Positions 29,681 through 39,893 of a stretch of DNA of 64,000 nt are shown one piece after another. A program made the position numbers and the translations under genes. This DNA comes from Ralstonia pickettii (GTDB lineage: Bacteria > Pseudomonadota > Gammaproteobacteria > Burkholderiales > Burkholderiaceae). The stretch lies in assembly GCF_001699815.1 (NCBI RefSeq), contig NZ_MCGB01000057.1:434001-498000 (forward strand), given 5' to 3'. The notes below the pieces were generated by a model. The model saw nothing but the letters and a program-made list of their open reading frames with translations, was not told the DNA's origin and ran no database searches. Position 1 is the first letter of the stretch. Every line of letters begins with the position of its first letter.

Positions 29681-30658
29681 ATGTCCACCCTGCCCAACTT
29701 CGATCTGAACCTGTTGCCAATCCTGCTGGCGCTGCATGACGCGCGCAGCGTGAGCATGGCGGCCCAACAACTCGGCATGAGCCAGCCAGGCGTGAGCACA
29801 GCGCTGGGCAAGCTGCGCGCTGCGTTTGACGACCCGCTATTCGTCCGGACCTCACGCGGCATGGAGCCGACGCCGCGGGCGCTGGCGCTCATTCCTGCGG
29901 CGCGCGATGTCTTGGCGCGTGTGCAGCAGGGCATTCTGGAAACCGGCGCGTTCGATCCGGCCACAACCACCCACACGTTCTCGATCTCGTTGTCGGACGT
30001 GGGCGAGATGGTGTTCTTGCCGCGCATTGTCGAGGCGATGGCTCGGCACGCGCCGCGGGCGTCGGTGCAGTCCGTGTCGCTGCCGCCCGCGCAGATCGAG
30101 CGCGCGCTGGAGACCGGTTCGCTCGACCTGGCTGTTGGTTACTTCCCCGACCTGAAGAAGAACAACTTCTTCCAGCAGCGGCTGTTTACGCACTACTTCA
30201 TATGCATCGTGCGCGCCGGTCATCCCGTCACGCGCGGCGGCAACACGAAGCTATCGATGGCGCAGTTTCTGGAATACGGGCACGCTGTGGTGCGCGCGGA
30301 GGGGCGCAGTCAGGAACTGTATGAGCGCTTTCTTGAACGCAAGCGCATCCGCCGTAAGCCGTCGCTGCTCACACCGCATTTCATGAGCATCCCGTTCATC
30401 CTGGCGCGCACGGACTTGATTGCGACGGTGCCGCACGCGGTGGGCCTGTCGTTCATGCAATCGCACGCCAACATCTGCGTGATGGAGCCGCCGCTGGAGC
30501 TGCCGAGCTTCGATCTCAAGCAACACTGGCATCGCAAGTTTCATAACGACACACGCAGCCAGTGGTTTCGCGCGCTGGTGTCGTCGTTGTTCAACGACGA
30601 GGCGGATGAATGGCGCGAGCCCGGCCATCGGCCCGCCAAACGCAAGAACACGAAGTAA
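29681..30658 (+). CDS. LysR-family regulator divergent from pobA
   Basis: A 325-residue LysR-type regulator. The N-terminal winged helix-turn-helix (about 25-80: ARSVSMAAQQLGMSQPGVSTALGKLR, DDPLFVRTSRGMEPT) is of the NodD-like subgroup, followed by a periplasmic-binding-fold effector domain and a basic C-terminal tail. The start MSTLPNFDLN is 22 bp from the inner palindrome of the operator array, consistent with autoregulation. Divergent placement suggests it controls pobA in response to 4-hydroxybenzoate, a PobR-like role, though PobR proteins in other genera can belong to other families. Its control of the pca block is doubtful because that block has its own IclR gene. Confidence 0.85.
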   Translation: MSTLPNFDLNLLPILLALHDARSVSMAAQQLGMSQPGVSTALGKLRAAFDDPLFVRTSRGMEPTPRALALIPAARDVLARVQQGILETGAFDPATTTHTFSISLSDVGEMVFLPRIVEAMARHAPRASVQSVSLPPAQIERALETGSLDLAVGYFPDLKKNNFFQQRLFTHYFICIVRAGHPVTRGGNTKLSMAQFLEYGHAVVRAEGRSQELYERFLERKRIRRKPSLLTPHFMSIPFILARTDLIATVPHAVGLSFMQSHANICVMEPPLELPSFDLKQHWHRKFHNDTRSQWFRALVSSLFNDEADEWREPGHRPAKRKNTK

Positions 30659-30674
30659 CCGACCCGGCTTAAGT

Positions 30675-30724
30675 GTTCACAATCCGAACACTCGATTGCA
30701 ATGCGAACACAGAGCCTTTAGGAT
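30675..30724 (+). promoter_or_regulatory. promoter and tandem PcaR-type operator of the binding-protein gene
   Basis: GTTC-N7-GAAC (30675-30689) is followed 19 bp later by a half-degenerate copy GATT-N7-GAAC (30694-30708). A promoter TTGCAA (30696-30701), 17 bp, TAGGAT (30719-30724) overlaps the second copy, so a bound protein would touch RNA polymerase at the -35. The same dyad geometry occurs in the pcaI/pcaR interval, pointing to the IclR regulator PcaR. Confidence 0.6.
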
Positions 30725-30795
30725 CGTCGGCACGCGCAGGCGACGCCACTGTGTTTTTTCGGCTCACGCTTGCCGATCAACCTTTGGAGACCTTC

Positions 30796-31962
30796 ATGAG
30801 ACGTCGTGTGCTGCTGACTGTCGTTGCCGGTACGCTGATGACCGGCCTGCCCGCCTTTGCGGACGAGCCGATCAAGATTGGCCTGATCGCCCCCTTCTCC
30901 GGCCCCTTTGCCGACTATGGCAAGCAGATGGAAGACGGCATCAAGGCGTATCAGAGGCTGCACGGCACGACCGCCGGTGGGCGGCAGGTGCAGATCATCG
31001 TGAAGGACACGACTGGCCCCGTGCCGGACGTCGCCAAGCGCCTTGCGCAGGAGCTGGTGGTACGCGACAAGGTGGATTTCCTTGCGGGCTTTGGCCTCAC
31101 GCCGGAAGCACTGGCGGTGGCGCCCATCGCGCAGCAAGCCAAAAAACCGATGGTGATCTTCAATGCCGCATCGTCGTCGATCACCACCAAGTCGGACTAT
31201 GTGACGCGTGTGTCGATGACGCTGCCGCAGATCTCCACACCGATCGCCTCGTGGGCTCTGAAGAACGGCATCAAGCAGGTGGCCACTGTGGTTGCCGATT
31301 ACGCGCCCGGCATCGATGCGGAGAACGCATTCAAACAAACGTTCACCGCCGGCGGGGGCCAGGTCGTGGAAGCCGTGCGCGTGCCACTGCGCAATCCTGA
31401 ATTCGCGCCGTTCATCCAACGCGTGAAAGATGCCAAGCCGCAAGCCGTGTTCGTCTTCCTGCCGGCCGGCGAGCAAGGCGTGGCATTCATGAAGGGTTTC
31501 CGCGAGCGCGGATTGGCGCAGGCCGGCATCAAGGTCATCGCAACGGGCGACCTGACCGACGACCACGTGCTCCCGGCCATGGGCGACGCGACGCTGGGTG
31601 TCATCACCTCGTTCCATTACTCCGCCGCGCACGACTCGCCGCAGAACAAGACCTTCCTGAAAGCCTTTGCGGAGGCCAATCCGGGCGCGGGCCGCCCGAA
31701 CTTCATGGCAGTGGCCGCGTATGACGGCATCGGCGCGATCTACAACGTGATCAACAAGCTCGGCGGCAAGATCGACGGGGAGAAGGCCATGGCCGCCTTC
31801 AAGGGCATGAAGATCGACAGCCCGCGCGGGCCGATCACCATCGACCCGGCCACGCGTGATGTGGTGCAAACGGTCTACATCCGCAAGGTGGAAAAGGTCG
31901 GCAACGAGCTGTACAACGTCGAGTTCGACAAGTTTGCCGACGTGAAGGATCCCGGCAAGTAA
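30796..31962 (+). CDS. ABC transporter periplasmic binding protein, branched-chain amino acid/aromatic acid type
   Basis: A 388-residue Peripla_BP_6-type receptor. Signal peptide RRRVLLTVVAGTLMTGLPAFA is cleaved before DEPIKIGLIAPFSGPFADYG, the classic LivK-fold N-terminus. The chosen ATG has GGAG 9 nt upstream; the longer frame is a leader artefact. The matching permease and ATPase genes livHMGF lie convergently on the other strand and end 3 bp from its stop. Given pobA and pca genes on both sides, the ligand is probably 4-hydroxybenzoate, protocatechuate or a similar aromatic acid rather than leucine (inference). Confidence 0.88.
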   Translation: MRRRVLLTVVAGTLMTGLPAFADEPIKIGLIAPFSGPFADYGKQMEDGIKAYQRLHGTTAGGRQVQIIVKDTTGPVPDVAKRLAQELVVRDKVDFLAGFGLTPEALAVAPIAQQAKKPMVIFNAASSSITTKSDYVTRVSMTLPQISTPIASWALKNGIKQVATVVADYAPGIDAENAFKQTFTAGGGQVVEAVRVPLRNPEFAPFIQRVKDAKPQAVFVFLPAGEQGVAFMKGFRERGLAQAGIKVIATGDLTDDHVLPAMGDATLGVITSFHYSAAHDSPQNKTFLKAFAEANPGAGRPNFMAVAAYDGIGAIYNVINKLGGKIDGEKAMAAFKGMKIDSPRGPITIDPATRDVVQTVYIRKVEKVGNELYNVEFDKFADVKDPGK

Positions 31963-31965
31963 GCA

Positions 31966-32667
31966 CTACGCAACAGCCACGAGCCGTTGCAGTAACGGCG
32001 CATCGGCCAGCAGATCGGCGCTGGCTGATGCGTGCACGACGCGGCCTCGATCGAGCACCAGCGCACGCTGCGTGAGCTGCAGCGCCAGACGCGCATGCTG
32101 CTCCACCAGGATCACCGCCATACCCCCCTCCTCAACGAGCGCGCGGATAGCGCGGCCAAGCTCCTGCACGATGATCGGTGCGAGGCCTTCCATCGGTTCA
32201 TCCAACAGCAGCAGTGCGGGATTCGTCATCAGCGCGCGAGCGATGGCGACCATCTGCTGCTCGCCGCCTGAGAGCTGATTGCCGAGATTGCGGCGCCGCT
32301 CTTGAAGGCGCGGAAACGTCTTGTAGACGCGCGCCACATCCCAGGCCCCGGGTCGCGCCACGGCTGTCAGATGCTCTTCCACCGTCAGCGACGGAAACAT
32401 CCACCGCTCCTGCGGCACCCAGCCGAGCCCTGCGCGGGCACGCCGGTGTGGCGGCATCTTGGCGATATCCGCGCCCAGCCAGCGGATACGCCCGCCGTGC
32501 AGGCGCGTGAAGCCCATCAGCGTGGCGAGCAGCGTGGTCTTGCCGACACCATTGCGGCCCAGCAGCGCAAGGCTGCCGCCTGCTTCGAGCGCGAACGACA
32601 CATCGTCCAGCACGACAGCATTGCCGTAGCCGGCGGTCACATTTTCGAGCGACAACAGTTCACGCAT
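31966..32667 (-). CDS. livF: ABC transporter ATPase (LivF type) for aromatic acid/branched-chain amino acid uptake
   Basis: A 233-residue ATPase with Walker A GRNGVGKTT, signature LSGGEQQ, Walker B LLLLDEP and the LivF-type segment EGLAPIIVQELG. It is last of the minus-strand pca-liv block. The start at 32667 overlaps the livG stop by 8 bp. Its stop is 3 bp from that of the convergent binding-protein gene, with no room for a terminator. Specificity comes from the binding protein; the symbol marks family type only. Confidence 0.88.
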   Translation of the reverse strand: MRELLSLENVTAGYGNAVVLDDVSFALEAGGSLALLGRNGVGKTTLLATLMGFTRLHGGRIRWLGADIAKMPPHRRARAGLGWVPQERWMFPSLTVEEHLTAVARPGAWDVARVYKTFPRLQERRRNLGNQLSGGEQQMVAIARALMTNPALLLLDEPMEGLAPIIVQELGRAIRALVEEGGMAVILVEQHARLALQLTQRALVLDRGRVVHASASADLLADAPLLQRLVAVA

Positions 32668-33433
32668 GCTCAACCTCCCCGAGGTAGACCTCGCGCACAC
32701 GCGGGTCGGCCGCGATCTCCTGCGGCGTGCCTTCAGTCAGCACGCGGCCGGCCAGCAGCACGGTGATCCGCTCGGCAAAGCGGAAGACAAGGTTCATGTC
32801 GTGCTCGATGAAGAGGATCGTGATGTCGCGCGGCAGGCTGGCGATGACCTCGAACAGTTCGGTGCTTTCTCTGCTCGGGATACCGGCGGCAGGCTCGTCG
32901 AGAAGCAGGATGCGTGGGTGCGTCGCGAGCGCCAGGGCGATCTCCACCAGGCGCTGTTTGCCGTAAGGCAACGCATGCGTGGGCGCCAGCGCGTCGGCAC
33001 CGAGTTGCAAGCGGCATAGCAATGCCATCGCTTCGTCGCGGGCGTCCTTATGCGATGCAACGGTGCGATGCCAATGCCACGACGCGCCCGTGCGCTCGAA
33101 GATGGCGAGCATCACCGATTCCAGCACCGTCAATACGGGAAACAACGTGTTGATCTGGAAAGTGCGCGTGATGCCGCGCTTGACGCGCTGGTGTGCGGGC
33201 AGGCGGGTGATGTCTTCATCATCCAGCAGCACTTGGCCCGCAGTGGGTGCGAGCGTGCCGGTGAGCAGATTGATGAAGGTGGTCTTGCCCGCGCCGTTCG
33301 GCCCGATCAGCGCGTGGCGCGCGCCGGGCGCAAAAGACAGCGAGATATCGGAATTGGCGTGAAAGCCGCCCCAGCGCCTGGACAGGCCACGCGTGCTCAA
33401 TGTGGGCGGAGGATGGATCGTGGGCGCAGTCAT
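32660..33433 (-). CDS. livG: ABC transporter ATPase (LivG type)
   Basis: A 257-residue ATPase partner of LivF. Walker A is GPNGAGKTT, Walker B ILLLDEP and the signature is the LivG-typical LPYGKQRLVEIA rather than LSGGQ. The insertion RTGASWHWHRTVASHKDA after TVLESVMLA is usual for LivG. It overlaps livM by 4 bp and livF by 8 bp. Acts at the cytoplasmic face with LivH and LivM. Confidence 0.88.
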   Translation of the reverse strand: MTAPTIHPPPTLSTRGLSRRWGGFHANSDISLSFAPGARHALIGPNGAGKTTFINLLTGTLAPTAGQVLLDDEDITRLPAHQRVKRGITRTFQINTLFPVLTVLESVMLAIFERTGASWHWHRTVASHKDARDEAMALLCRLQLGADALAPTHALPYGKQRLVEIALALATHPRILLLDEPAAGIPSRESTELFEVIASLPRDITILFIEHDMNLVFRFAERITVLLAGRVLTEGTPQEIAADPRVREVYLGEVEHA

Positions 33434-34464
33434 GAAGCACCTCCCTTGCGAGCGCGCCGCGCCCTGACCGCAGACACCGCAGTTTCCAGCCCACCGAGAA
33501 TGCCACCCCGCGCAAACAACACGATCACCATCAGCAGCAGGCCGATCCAGAACTGCCAGTAGACGGGATTGATGCCGGCCAACACGTCCTGCGCAATCAT
33601 GAACACCGCTGCGCCAATCAACGCGCCGTACAACCGGCCTGCACCGCCCAGCACGAGCATGATCAGCAACTCTGCCGAGCGCGAGAAGCCCAGCGAATCC
33701 AGACCGACAAATTGCGTGGTCTGCGCGAGCAGCCCGCCTGCGACACCGGCAATCGCTGCGCTGACGGTGAACGCCGCCACCAGCCGCATGCGAACATTCG
33801 CGCCGATAGCCGGCATGCGCTTCGGCCCCTGTTGAATGCCGCGCAGCGACAACCCAAACGGCGAGCGCACCAGGCGACGCAACCCCACAAACACCAGAAA
33901 CAGCACGACCAAGCTATAGAAGTAAGCCGTGCGCCCCTCCAGATCGAACTCAAATGTGCCGAGCAGGTTGCGCATCGCCACACCGGAAAGGCCGTCCACA
34001 CCGCCCGTAAGAAACGCCATCTTGTTGGCCGCCTCATACAGCATCAGACCGATGCCGAGCGTGACCATCAGTCGTGTCAGATCCTGCCCGCGCACGACGA
34101 GAAAGCTCACACAGAAGCCGGCCAGCGCAGCGACGACAGCGCCCGCGGCCAGACCGGTGAGCGGTTCACCCCAGCCATGTGCCGCGAGCAGTCCGGCGGT
34201 ATAGGCGCCAAGCCCGAAGAAGCCTGCATGTCCGAGCGACACGATGCCCGCATAGCCGAGCACCAGGTCGAGCGACAACGCAAACAGCCCGACGATCAAC
34301 ACCTGGCTGCCGAAGACGAGGTAATCGGGAAGAAGAAAGAACACCGCGATCGGCACGCACCAGAACGCGATCTCAAACGGCGACCAACGCGCTTGCGGCA
34401 ACCCATGCGCCGCAGAGCCCTCAACAGGCCGTGCAGACCGCCTCAATTGCTGCAGCCCGCTCAT
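33430..34464 (-). CDS. livM: ABC transporter permease (LivM type)
   Basis: A 344-residue inner-membrane permease with about ten helices. The hallmark LGYAGIVSLGHAGFFGLGAYTAGLL is at about 90-115 and a second conserved block (GIQQGPKRMPAIGAN) faces the ATPase. The N-terminus has a 30-residue polar extension. Overlaps of 4 bp with livH and livG show a tightly coupled operon. Confidence 0.88.
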   Translation of the reverse strand: MSGLQQLRRSARPVEGSAAHGLPQARWSPFEIAFWCVPIAVFFLLPDYLVFGSQVLIVGLFALSLDLVLGYAGIVSLGHAGFFGLGAYTAGLLAAHGWGEPLTGLAAGAVVAALAGFCVSFLVVRGQDLTRLMVTLGIGLMLYEAANKMAFLTGGVDGLSGVAMRNLLGTFEFDLEGRTAYFYSLVVLFLVFVGLRRLVRSPFGLSLRGIQQGPKRMPAIGANVRMRLVAAFTVSAAIAGVAGGLLAQTTQFVGLDSLGFSRSAELLIMLVLGGAGRLYGALIGAAVFMIAQDVLAGINPVYWQFWIGLLLMVIVLFARGGILGGLETAVSAVRARRARKGGAS

Positions 34465-35330
34465 GCGCGCCTCCCCAGCAAACCGCCCGGGAAGAGCACG
34501 AGCAGCACGACCATCAACCCATAGATGACGAACGCGCCCACGTCCGGCACGTAGTACTTGCCCGCCACGTCGAACACGCCTAGCACGAGCGCTGCCAGCA
34601 ATGTGCCCTTGATGGAACCCGCACCGCCGACGGCCACCACCAGCAGGAAATACACCATGTATTTGATCGGGAAGGCTGGATCGAGCCCGAGCACATCGAT
34701 GCCCAATCCCCCGCCCAGCCCTGCCAGCCCCGAACCCAGCGCGAACGTTACGGAGAACACCAGGCTTACGTTGATGCCCAGCCCTGCGGATGCCTGCTGG
34801 TTATCCACCGACGCGCGCACCTGCGCTCCAAAGCGTGTGCGCTCAATCAGCCATGCCAGCAGCGCCGTCAGCGCAATCACCACCCCGATCAGGAACAGGC
34901 GATAGCGCCCGACTTCCAATCCACTGTCAAACACTGGCCATTGCCCACGCAGCATCTCCGGCAGCTCAACGGGTTGCTGCGACGGCCCCCACACGTAGGT
35001 CGCACCCGCCATCGCCATGAAAACGAGCGCAATGGAGAACAGCACCTGATCGAGCGGGCTCGCGCGATAGAGCCGCCGGTACAGCGTGCATTCAAGCACA
35101 AAGCCGATGATTGCGGTGACCACGAAAGCGATGGGCAGCGTCGCCAGAAACGGCACGCCGAGGCGGTTCATCAGCACCACGCACACATAGCCGCCCGCCA
35201 TGGCGAACGCCCCGTGCGCAAGGTTGATGAAGTTCATCAGGCCCATCGTGACCGACAGGCCGATGCTGATCAGGAACAGCAGGCTGCCGTAGGCCAGCCC
35301 GTCGAACAACACACCCAATGCGCTGAGCAT
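34461..35330 (-). CDS. livH: ABC transporter permease (LivH type)
   Basis: A 289-residue inner-membrane permease. The N-terminal MNFINLAHGAFAMAGGY segment is the LivH signature; about eight to nine helices follow. It is the first transport gene after the pca catabolic genes and is separated from pcaC by 80 bp, where a small hairpin lies. It forms the channel with LivM. Confidence 0.88.
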   Translation of the reverse strand: MLSALGVLFDGLAYGSLLFLISIGLSVTMGLMNFINLAHGAFAMAGGYVCVVLMNRLGVPFLATLPIAFVVTAIIGFVLECTLYRRLYRASPLDQVLFSIALVFMAMAGATYVWGPSQQPVELPEMLRGQWPVFDSGLEVGRYRLFLIGVVIALTALLAWLIERTRFGAQVRASVDNQQASAGLGINVSLVFSVTFALGSGLAGLGGGLGIDVLGLDPAFPIKYMVYFLLVVAVGGAGSIKGTLLAALVLGVFDVAGKYYVPDVGAFVIYGLMVVLLVLFPGGLLGRRA

Positions 35331-35388
35331 GGGTCTCCTCCTTGGGTTTTTCCAGCTCGGCGGCCGGTTTGCCCGGTGTGTTGCGTGG

Positions 35389-35404
35389 CGTCTCCCCGGA
35401 GACG
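35389..35404 (-). other. small hairpin between pcaC and livH
   Basis: CGTCTC-cccg-GAGACG, a 6-bp perfect stem right after the pcaC stop codon on the minus strand, without a U-tract. It may moderate expression between the catabolic and transport halves of the block. Confidence 0.4.
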
Positions 35405-35410
35405 GCGGTA

Positions 35411-35809
35411 TTACTTTTTCGCAGCGCCCTCCGCATCCATCTCGGCAAACACCGTCTGGGCGAGGTGGAAGGCATGGTTGGCAGCCGGCACGCCGCAGTA
35501 GATGGCGGTCTGCAGCAGCGTTTCCTGAATCTCGTCGCGCGTGACACCGTTGTTGGCAGCGGCGCGCAGATGCAGGCGCAACTCGCCGTCGCGGCCGAGC
35601 GCGACCATCATGGCGATCGTCAGCAAGCTGCGCGTGTGGCGCGGCAAGCCGGGGCGTGTCCAGATTTCACCCCAGGCGTAGCGCGTGATGAGGTCCTGAA
35701 ACGGAGCCGTCAGATCGGTCTGCGCGGCGTTGGCACGGTCGACGTGGGCATCGCCCAGCACGGCGCGGCGCACCGCCATGCCTGCGGCGTGGCGTTCGCG
35801 ATCATCCAT
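35411..35809 (-). CDS. pcaC: 4-carboxymuconolactone decarboxylase
   Basis: A 132-residue AhpD-fold protein that decarboxylates 4-carboxymuconolactone to 3-oxoadipate enol-lactone. Typical motifs are YAWGEIWTRPGLPRHTRSLLTIAM and GVTRDEIQETLLQTAIYCGVPAANHAF, with the family-conserved EI, Cys and His. Start MDDRERHAAG overlaps the end of pcaD by 8 bp. Context (pcaD, pcaB) makes the function secure; in some actinobacteria C and D are fused, here they are separate. Confidence 0.93.
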   Translation of the reverse strand: MDDRERHAAGMAVRRAVLGDAHVDRANAAQTDLTAPFQDLITRYAWGEIWTRPGLPRHTRSLLTIAMMVALGRDGELRLHLRAAANNGVTRDEIQETLLQTAIYCGVPAANHAFHLAQTVFAEMDAEGAAKK

Positions 35810-36614
35810 GGGCGCCCTCACGTGCAACGCCGGTCGTCAAGAAGCTGACGAGCGCTTCGGTATAGCCGTCGGCCTGCTCCCAGTTGGCGAGGTGGCCGGC
35901 TGAAAGCTCGATGTACTGGGCGCCGGGCACGCCGTCGGCAATGAGCTTGGTCTGCGCAGCCGGGGTGGAGATATCGTGTGTGCCGCCAATCACCAGCATC
36001 GGCACCCGGATGTTCGGCAGTTGCGCGCGCAAATCTGCATCGCGAATGGCTGCGCAGTTGCCGTTGTAGCCGGCATCCGGCGTGGACAGCAACATTGCCT
36101 TGACGATGTCGACGCGGCTAGCGTTGGCATCCCGGTAGCCCTGCGTGAACCAGCGCTCCAGCACCGTTTCCGTAATGCTCGCCATGCCGCCCTGCTCGAC
36201 CTGTGCGATGCGCGTATTCCAGCTTTGCTGCGTACCGATCAGCGCGGCGGTATTCGTCACGACCATGCGCGGGAAACGCTCGCCGTGATGTGCGGCCAGC
36301 CACAGGCCGGTCAACCCGCCCATCGACAGACCGCAGAACAGCGCAAGCTCAATGTTGTAGTGGTCGAGCAACGCGAGCACATCACCGCCGAGTTGAGCAA
36401 CGCCAAACGGCGCGTCCGGCACGCTCGATTGGCCGTGACCACGCTGGTCATAGCGCAGCAGGCGGAAATGCTGGCGCAACGCTTCGAGCTGCGGCTCCCA
36501 CATGCCCAGGTTGGTGCCGAGGGAGTTCGACAGCACCAGCACCGGCTTACCCGTGGCGGGGCCGTCATCGAATTCGTGATACAGGCGGACGTTATCGTGT
36601 TCAAGCCAGGGCAT
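35802..36614 (-). CDS. pcaD: 3-oxoadipate enol-lactonase
   Basis: A 270-residue alpha/beta-hydrolase that opens 3-oxoadipate enol-lactone to 3-oxoadipate. The catalytic triad is visible: Ser97 (GLSMGG), Asp214 (GGTHD) and His241 (SAGHLANWE). Start MPWLEHDNVR has GGAG 6 nt upstream; the longer frame is rejected. It lies 22 bp after pcaB and overlaps pcaC by 8 bp. Confidence 0.93.
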   Translation of the reverse strand: MPWLEHDNVRLYHEFDDGPATGKPVLVLSNSLGTNLGMWEPQLEALRQHFRLLRYDQRGHGQSSVPDAPFGVAQLGGDVLALLDHYNIELALFCGLSMGGLTGLWLAAHHGERFPRMVVTNTAALIGTQQSWNTRIAQVEQGGMASITETVLERWFTQGYRDANASRVDIVKAMLLSTPDAGYNGNCAAIRDADLRAQLPNIRVPMLVIGGTHDISTPAAQTKLIADGVPGAQYIELSAGHLANWEQADGYTEALVSFLTTGVAREGAHG

Positions 36615-36636
36615 GGTGTCTCCGTGGAATACGTGT

Positions 36637-37998
36637 TCAGGGGTGGCGGTGGGCGTGTTCTGCGAGCACGCGGTCAACAGCGGCGCCCGCATCGCCAAGG
36701 TAATGGGTGGGATCGAGCAGCGCGCTCAACCGTTGCGGCGCGGTCGCGCCCCAGATGCGAAGGACCTCTGCGTCTTGCGCCAGTACGTCATGCAGCGTCT
36801 TGTTCTCTTGTACCGCTTGGCGGCTGGCAGCTTCGACCACATGGTGCGCTTGCAGACGCCCAAGATCCGCACCCAGCGCCAGCATCACGGCTTCACCAAG
36901 GATCAGGCCGTGCGTAAGGTCCAGATTCGTGCGCATGCGAGCAGCGTCGACCTGCAAACCTTCAACGATGTCGCGCATGCGATCGAGCGCGCCCGCCGCG
37001 AGGCAGGCCATCTCGCGCAACGTCGCCCACTGCGCCTGCCAACCGCCGAGCGCGCGCTCGTGCTCCTGCGGTAGCGCAGCGAGCAGCGTGCTCGCCAAGC
37101 CAGGCATGCGCGTGGCCGCCGCCAGCACCGTCGCGCACCCGACCGGGTTGCGTTTGTGCGGCATGGTGGAAGAACCACCCTTGCCTGCACCGGAAGGCTC
37201 GGAAACCTCGCCCACCTCTGTCTGCATCATCAGCGAGAGATCACGCGCGAAGTGGCCCAGTGTGCCGGTCAGCAACGCGAGCGTCGTGCCGATCTCGGCG
37301 ATTCGATCCTGCTCGCCGTGCCACGAGAGCGCCGGCAGCGGCAGATCAAGCTCGTGCGCCAGCGTTTGAGCGACGGCCCGTGCGTGTTCGCCCAGGCTGG
37401 CAAGCGTGCCTGCCGCCCCGCCAAACTGCAACGCAGGCACATGCGCGCTCAGCGCGGTAAAGCGATCCTGCGCGCGATGCACCGCTTCCAGCCAACCCGC
37501 AACCTTGCGGCCGAACGTGGTCGGCAGCGCCTGCTGCAACCACGTGCGCGCCACCATCGGCGTATTGCGATGGCGTTGCGCGAGTGCCGCGAGCGCGTCA
37601 GCCAGCTTCTGCAGATCCGCTTCGATCAGTTCGGCCGATAGCCGCCACTGCAGCATCAGACCGGTATCGATGATGTCCTGGCTGGTCGCGCCCCAATGCA
37701 CGTAGCGCGCGGCGTTTTCATCATGCTGTGCGACGGCCGCAGTCAGTTGCTTGACCAGGGGAATCGCCAGGTTGCCTGCGGTGGCAGCAGCGTTGCCCAG
37801 CGCGTCCAGATCCAACGTCGCCTTGGCGCACACCGCGCGAATCGGCGCGACGGCTTCGGGCGGAATCACGCCAACCGCGCCTTCGGCCTGCGCAAGCGCG
37901 GCCTCCACATCGAGCATTGCGCGCACCGTGGCCGCATCGGACCACACCGCCAGCATGGCCGGCGTGGAGAAGGCGCGATCGAGCAATGCGCTTGTCAT
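36637..37998 (-). CDS. pcaB: 3-carboxy-cis,cis-muconate cycloisomerase
   Basis: A 453-residue member of the fumarase/aspartase superfamily that lactonises 3-carboxy-cis,cis-muconate to 4-carboxymuconolactone. The superfamily signature GKGGSSTMPHKRNP is at 272-285 and VHWGATSQDIIDTG at about 100-113. Length is normal. It starts 7 bp after the stop of pcaF. It is the first post-cleavage step encoded here; the dioxygenase that makes its substrate (pcaHG) is not in the window. Confidence 0.94.
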   Translation of the reverse strand: MTSALLDRAFSTPAMLAVWSDAATVRAMLDVEAALAQAEGAVGVIPPEAVAPIRAVCAKATLDLDALGNAAATAGNLAIPLVKQLTAAVAQHDENAARYVHWGATSQDIIDTGLMLQWRLSAELIEADLQKLADALAALAQRHRNTPMVARTWLQQALPTTFGRKVAGWLEAVHRAQDRFTALSAHVPALQFGGAAGTLASLGEHARAVAQTLAHELDLPLPALSWHGEQDRIAEIGTTLALLTGTLGHFARDLSLMMQTEVGEVSEPSGAGKGGSSTMPHKRNPVGCATVLAAATRMPGLASTLLAALPQEHERALGGWQAQWATLREMACLAAGALDRMRDIVEGLQVDAARMRTNLDLTHGLILGEAVMLALGADLGRLQAHHVVEAASRQAVQENKTLHDVLAQDAEVLRIWGATAPQRLSALLDPTHYLGDAGAAVDRVLAEHAHRHP

Positions 37999-38005
37999 GG
38001 CCGTG

Positions 38006-39208
<1,203 letters not shown>

Positions 39209-39230
39209 GATTGTTCTGTCTCCACTAATT

Positions 39231-39893
39231 CTAGGCACGACGCAACGGCGCCGCCGTCATCGTCTGCAGCGTATCGAAATCGAGGCCGTCGGCCATCTCG
39301 CGCACCACCAGCCCCTCGGGCGTGATGTCGATCACAGCGAGGTCGGTGTAGATGGTATCGACACATCCAATGCCCGTCAGCGGGTACGTGCACGACGGCA
39401 CGATCTTGCTTTCGCCCTGCTTGGTCTGGTGCTCCATCATGACGAAGACGCGCTTGGCACCGATGGCCAGATCCATCGCGCCGCCCACGGCAGGAATCGC
39501 GTCCGGGGCACCGGTGTGCCAGTTGGCCAGATCGCCCGTGGCCGACACCTGGAAGGCACCGAGCACGCAATAGTCGAGATGGCCACCCCGCATCATGGCA
39601 AACGAATCAGCATGATGGAAGAACGATGCACCAGGCTTGATGGTGACCGGCTGCTTGCCAGCGTTGATGAGGTCCTCGTCTTCTTGCCCGGGCGCAGGCG
39701 CGGGACCCATGCCGAGCAGGCCGTTCTCGGTGTGCAGAATGATTTCGCGATCGGCCGGCAGTTGGTTCGCCACCAGCGTCGGCAGGCCGATGCCCAGGTT
39801 GACGACCGAACCATCGGGAATATCGCGCGCCACACGCGTAGCGATCTGATCGCGCGTCCAGCGCTGGATCTTGGCGGTAGTTTCGGCGCTCAT
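39231..39893 (-). CDS. pcaJ: 3-oxoadipate CoA-transferase, beta subunit
   Basis: A 220-residue subunit B of the succinyl-CoA:3-oxoadipate CoA-transferase. The catalytic glutamate is in HTENGLLGMGP and the GASFFHHADSFAMMRGGHLD block is typical. The start at 39893 overlaps the pcaI stop by 4 bp. With PcaI it activates 3-oxoadipate for PcaF. Confidence 0.93.
   Translation of the reverse strand: MSAETTAKIQRWTRDQIATRVARDIPDGSVVNLGIGLPTLVANQLPADREIILHTENGLLGMGPAPAPGQEDEDLINAGKQPVTIKPGASFFHHADSFAMMRGGHLDYCVLGAFQVSATGDLANWHTGAPDAIPAVGGAMDLAIGAKRVFVMMEHQTKQGESKIVPSCTYPLTGIGCVDTIYTDLAVIDITPEGLVVREMADGLDFDTLQTMTAAPLRRA

Noticed and set aside
35411-35809. Considered whether pcaC and pcaD are a fused PcaL
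   Set aside because: Separate start and stop codons with an 8-bp overlap in different frames; two proteins.
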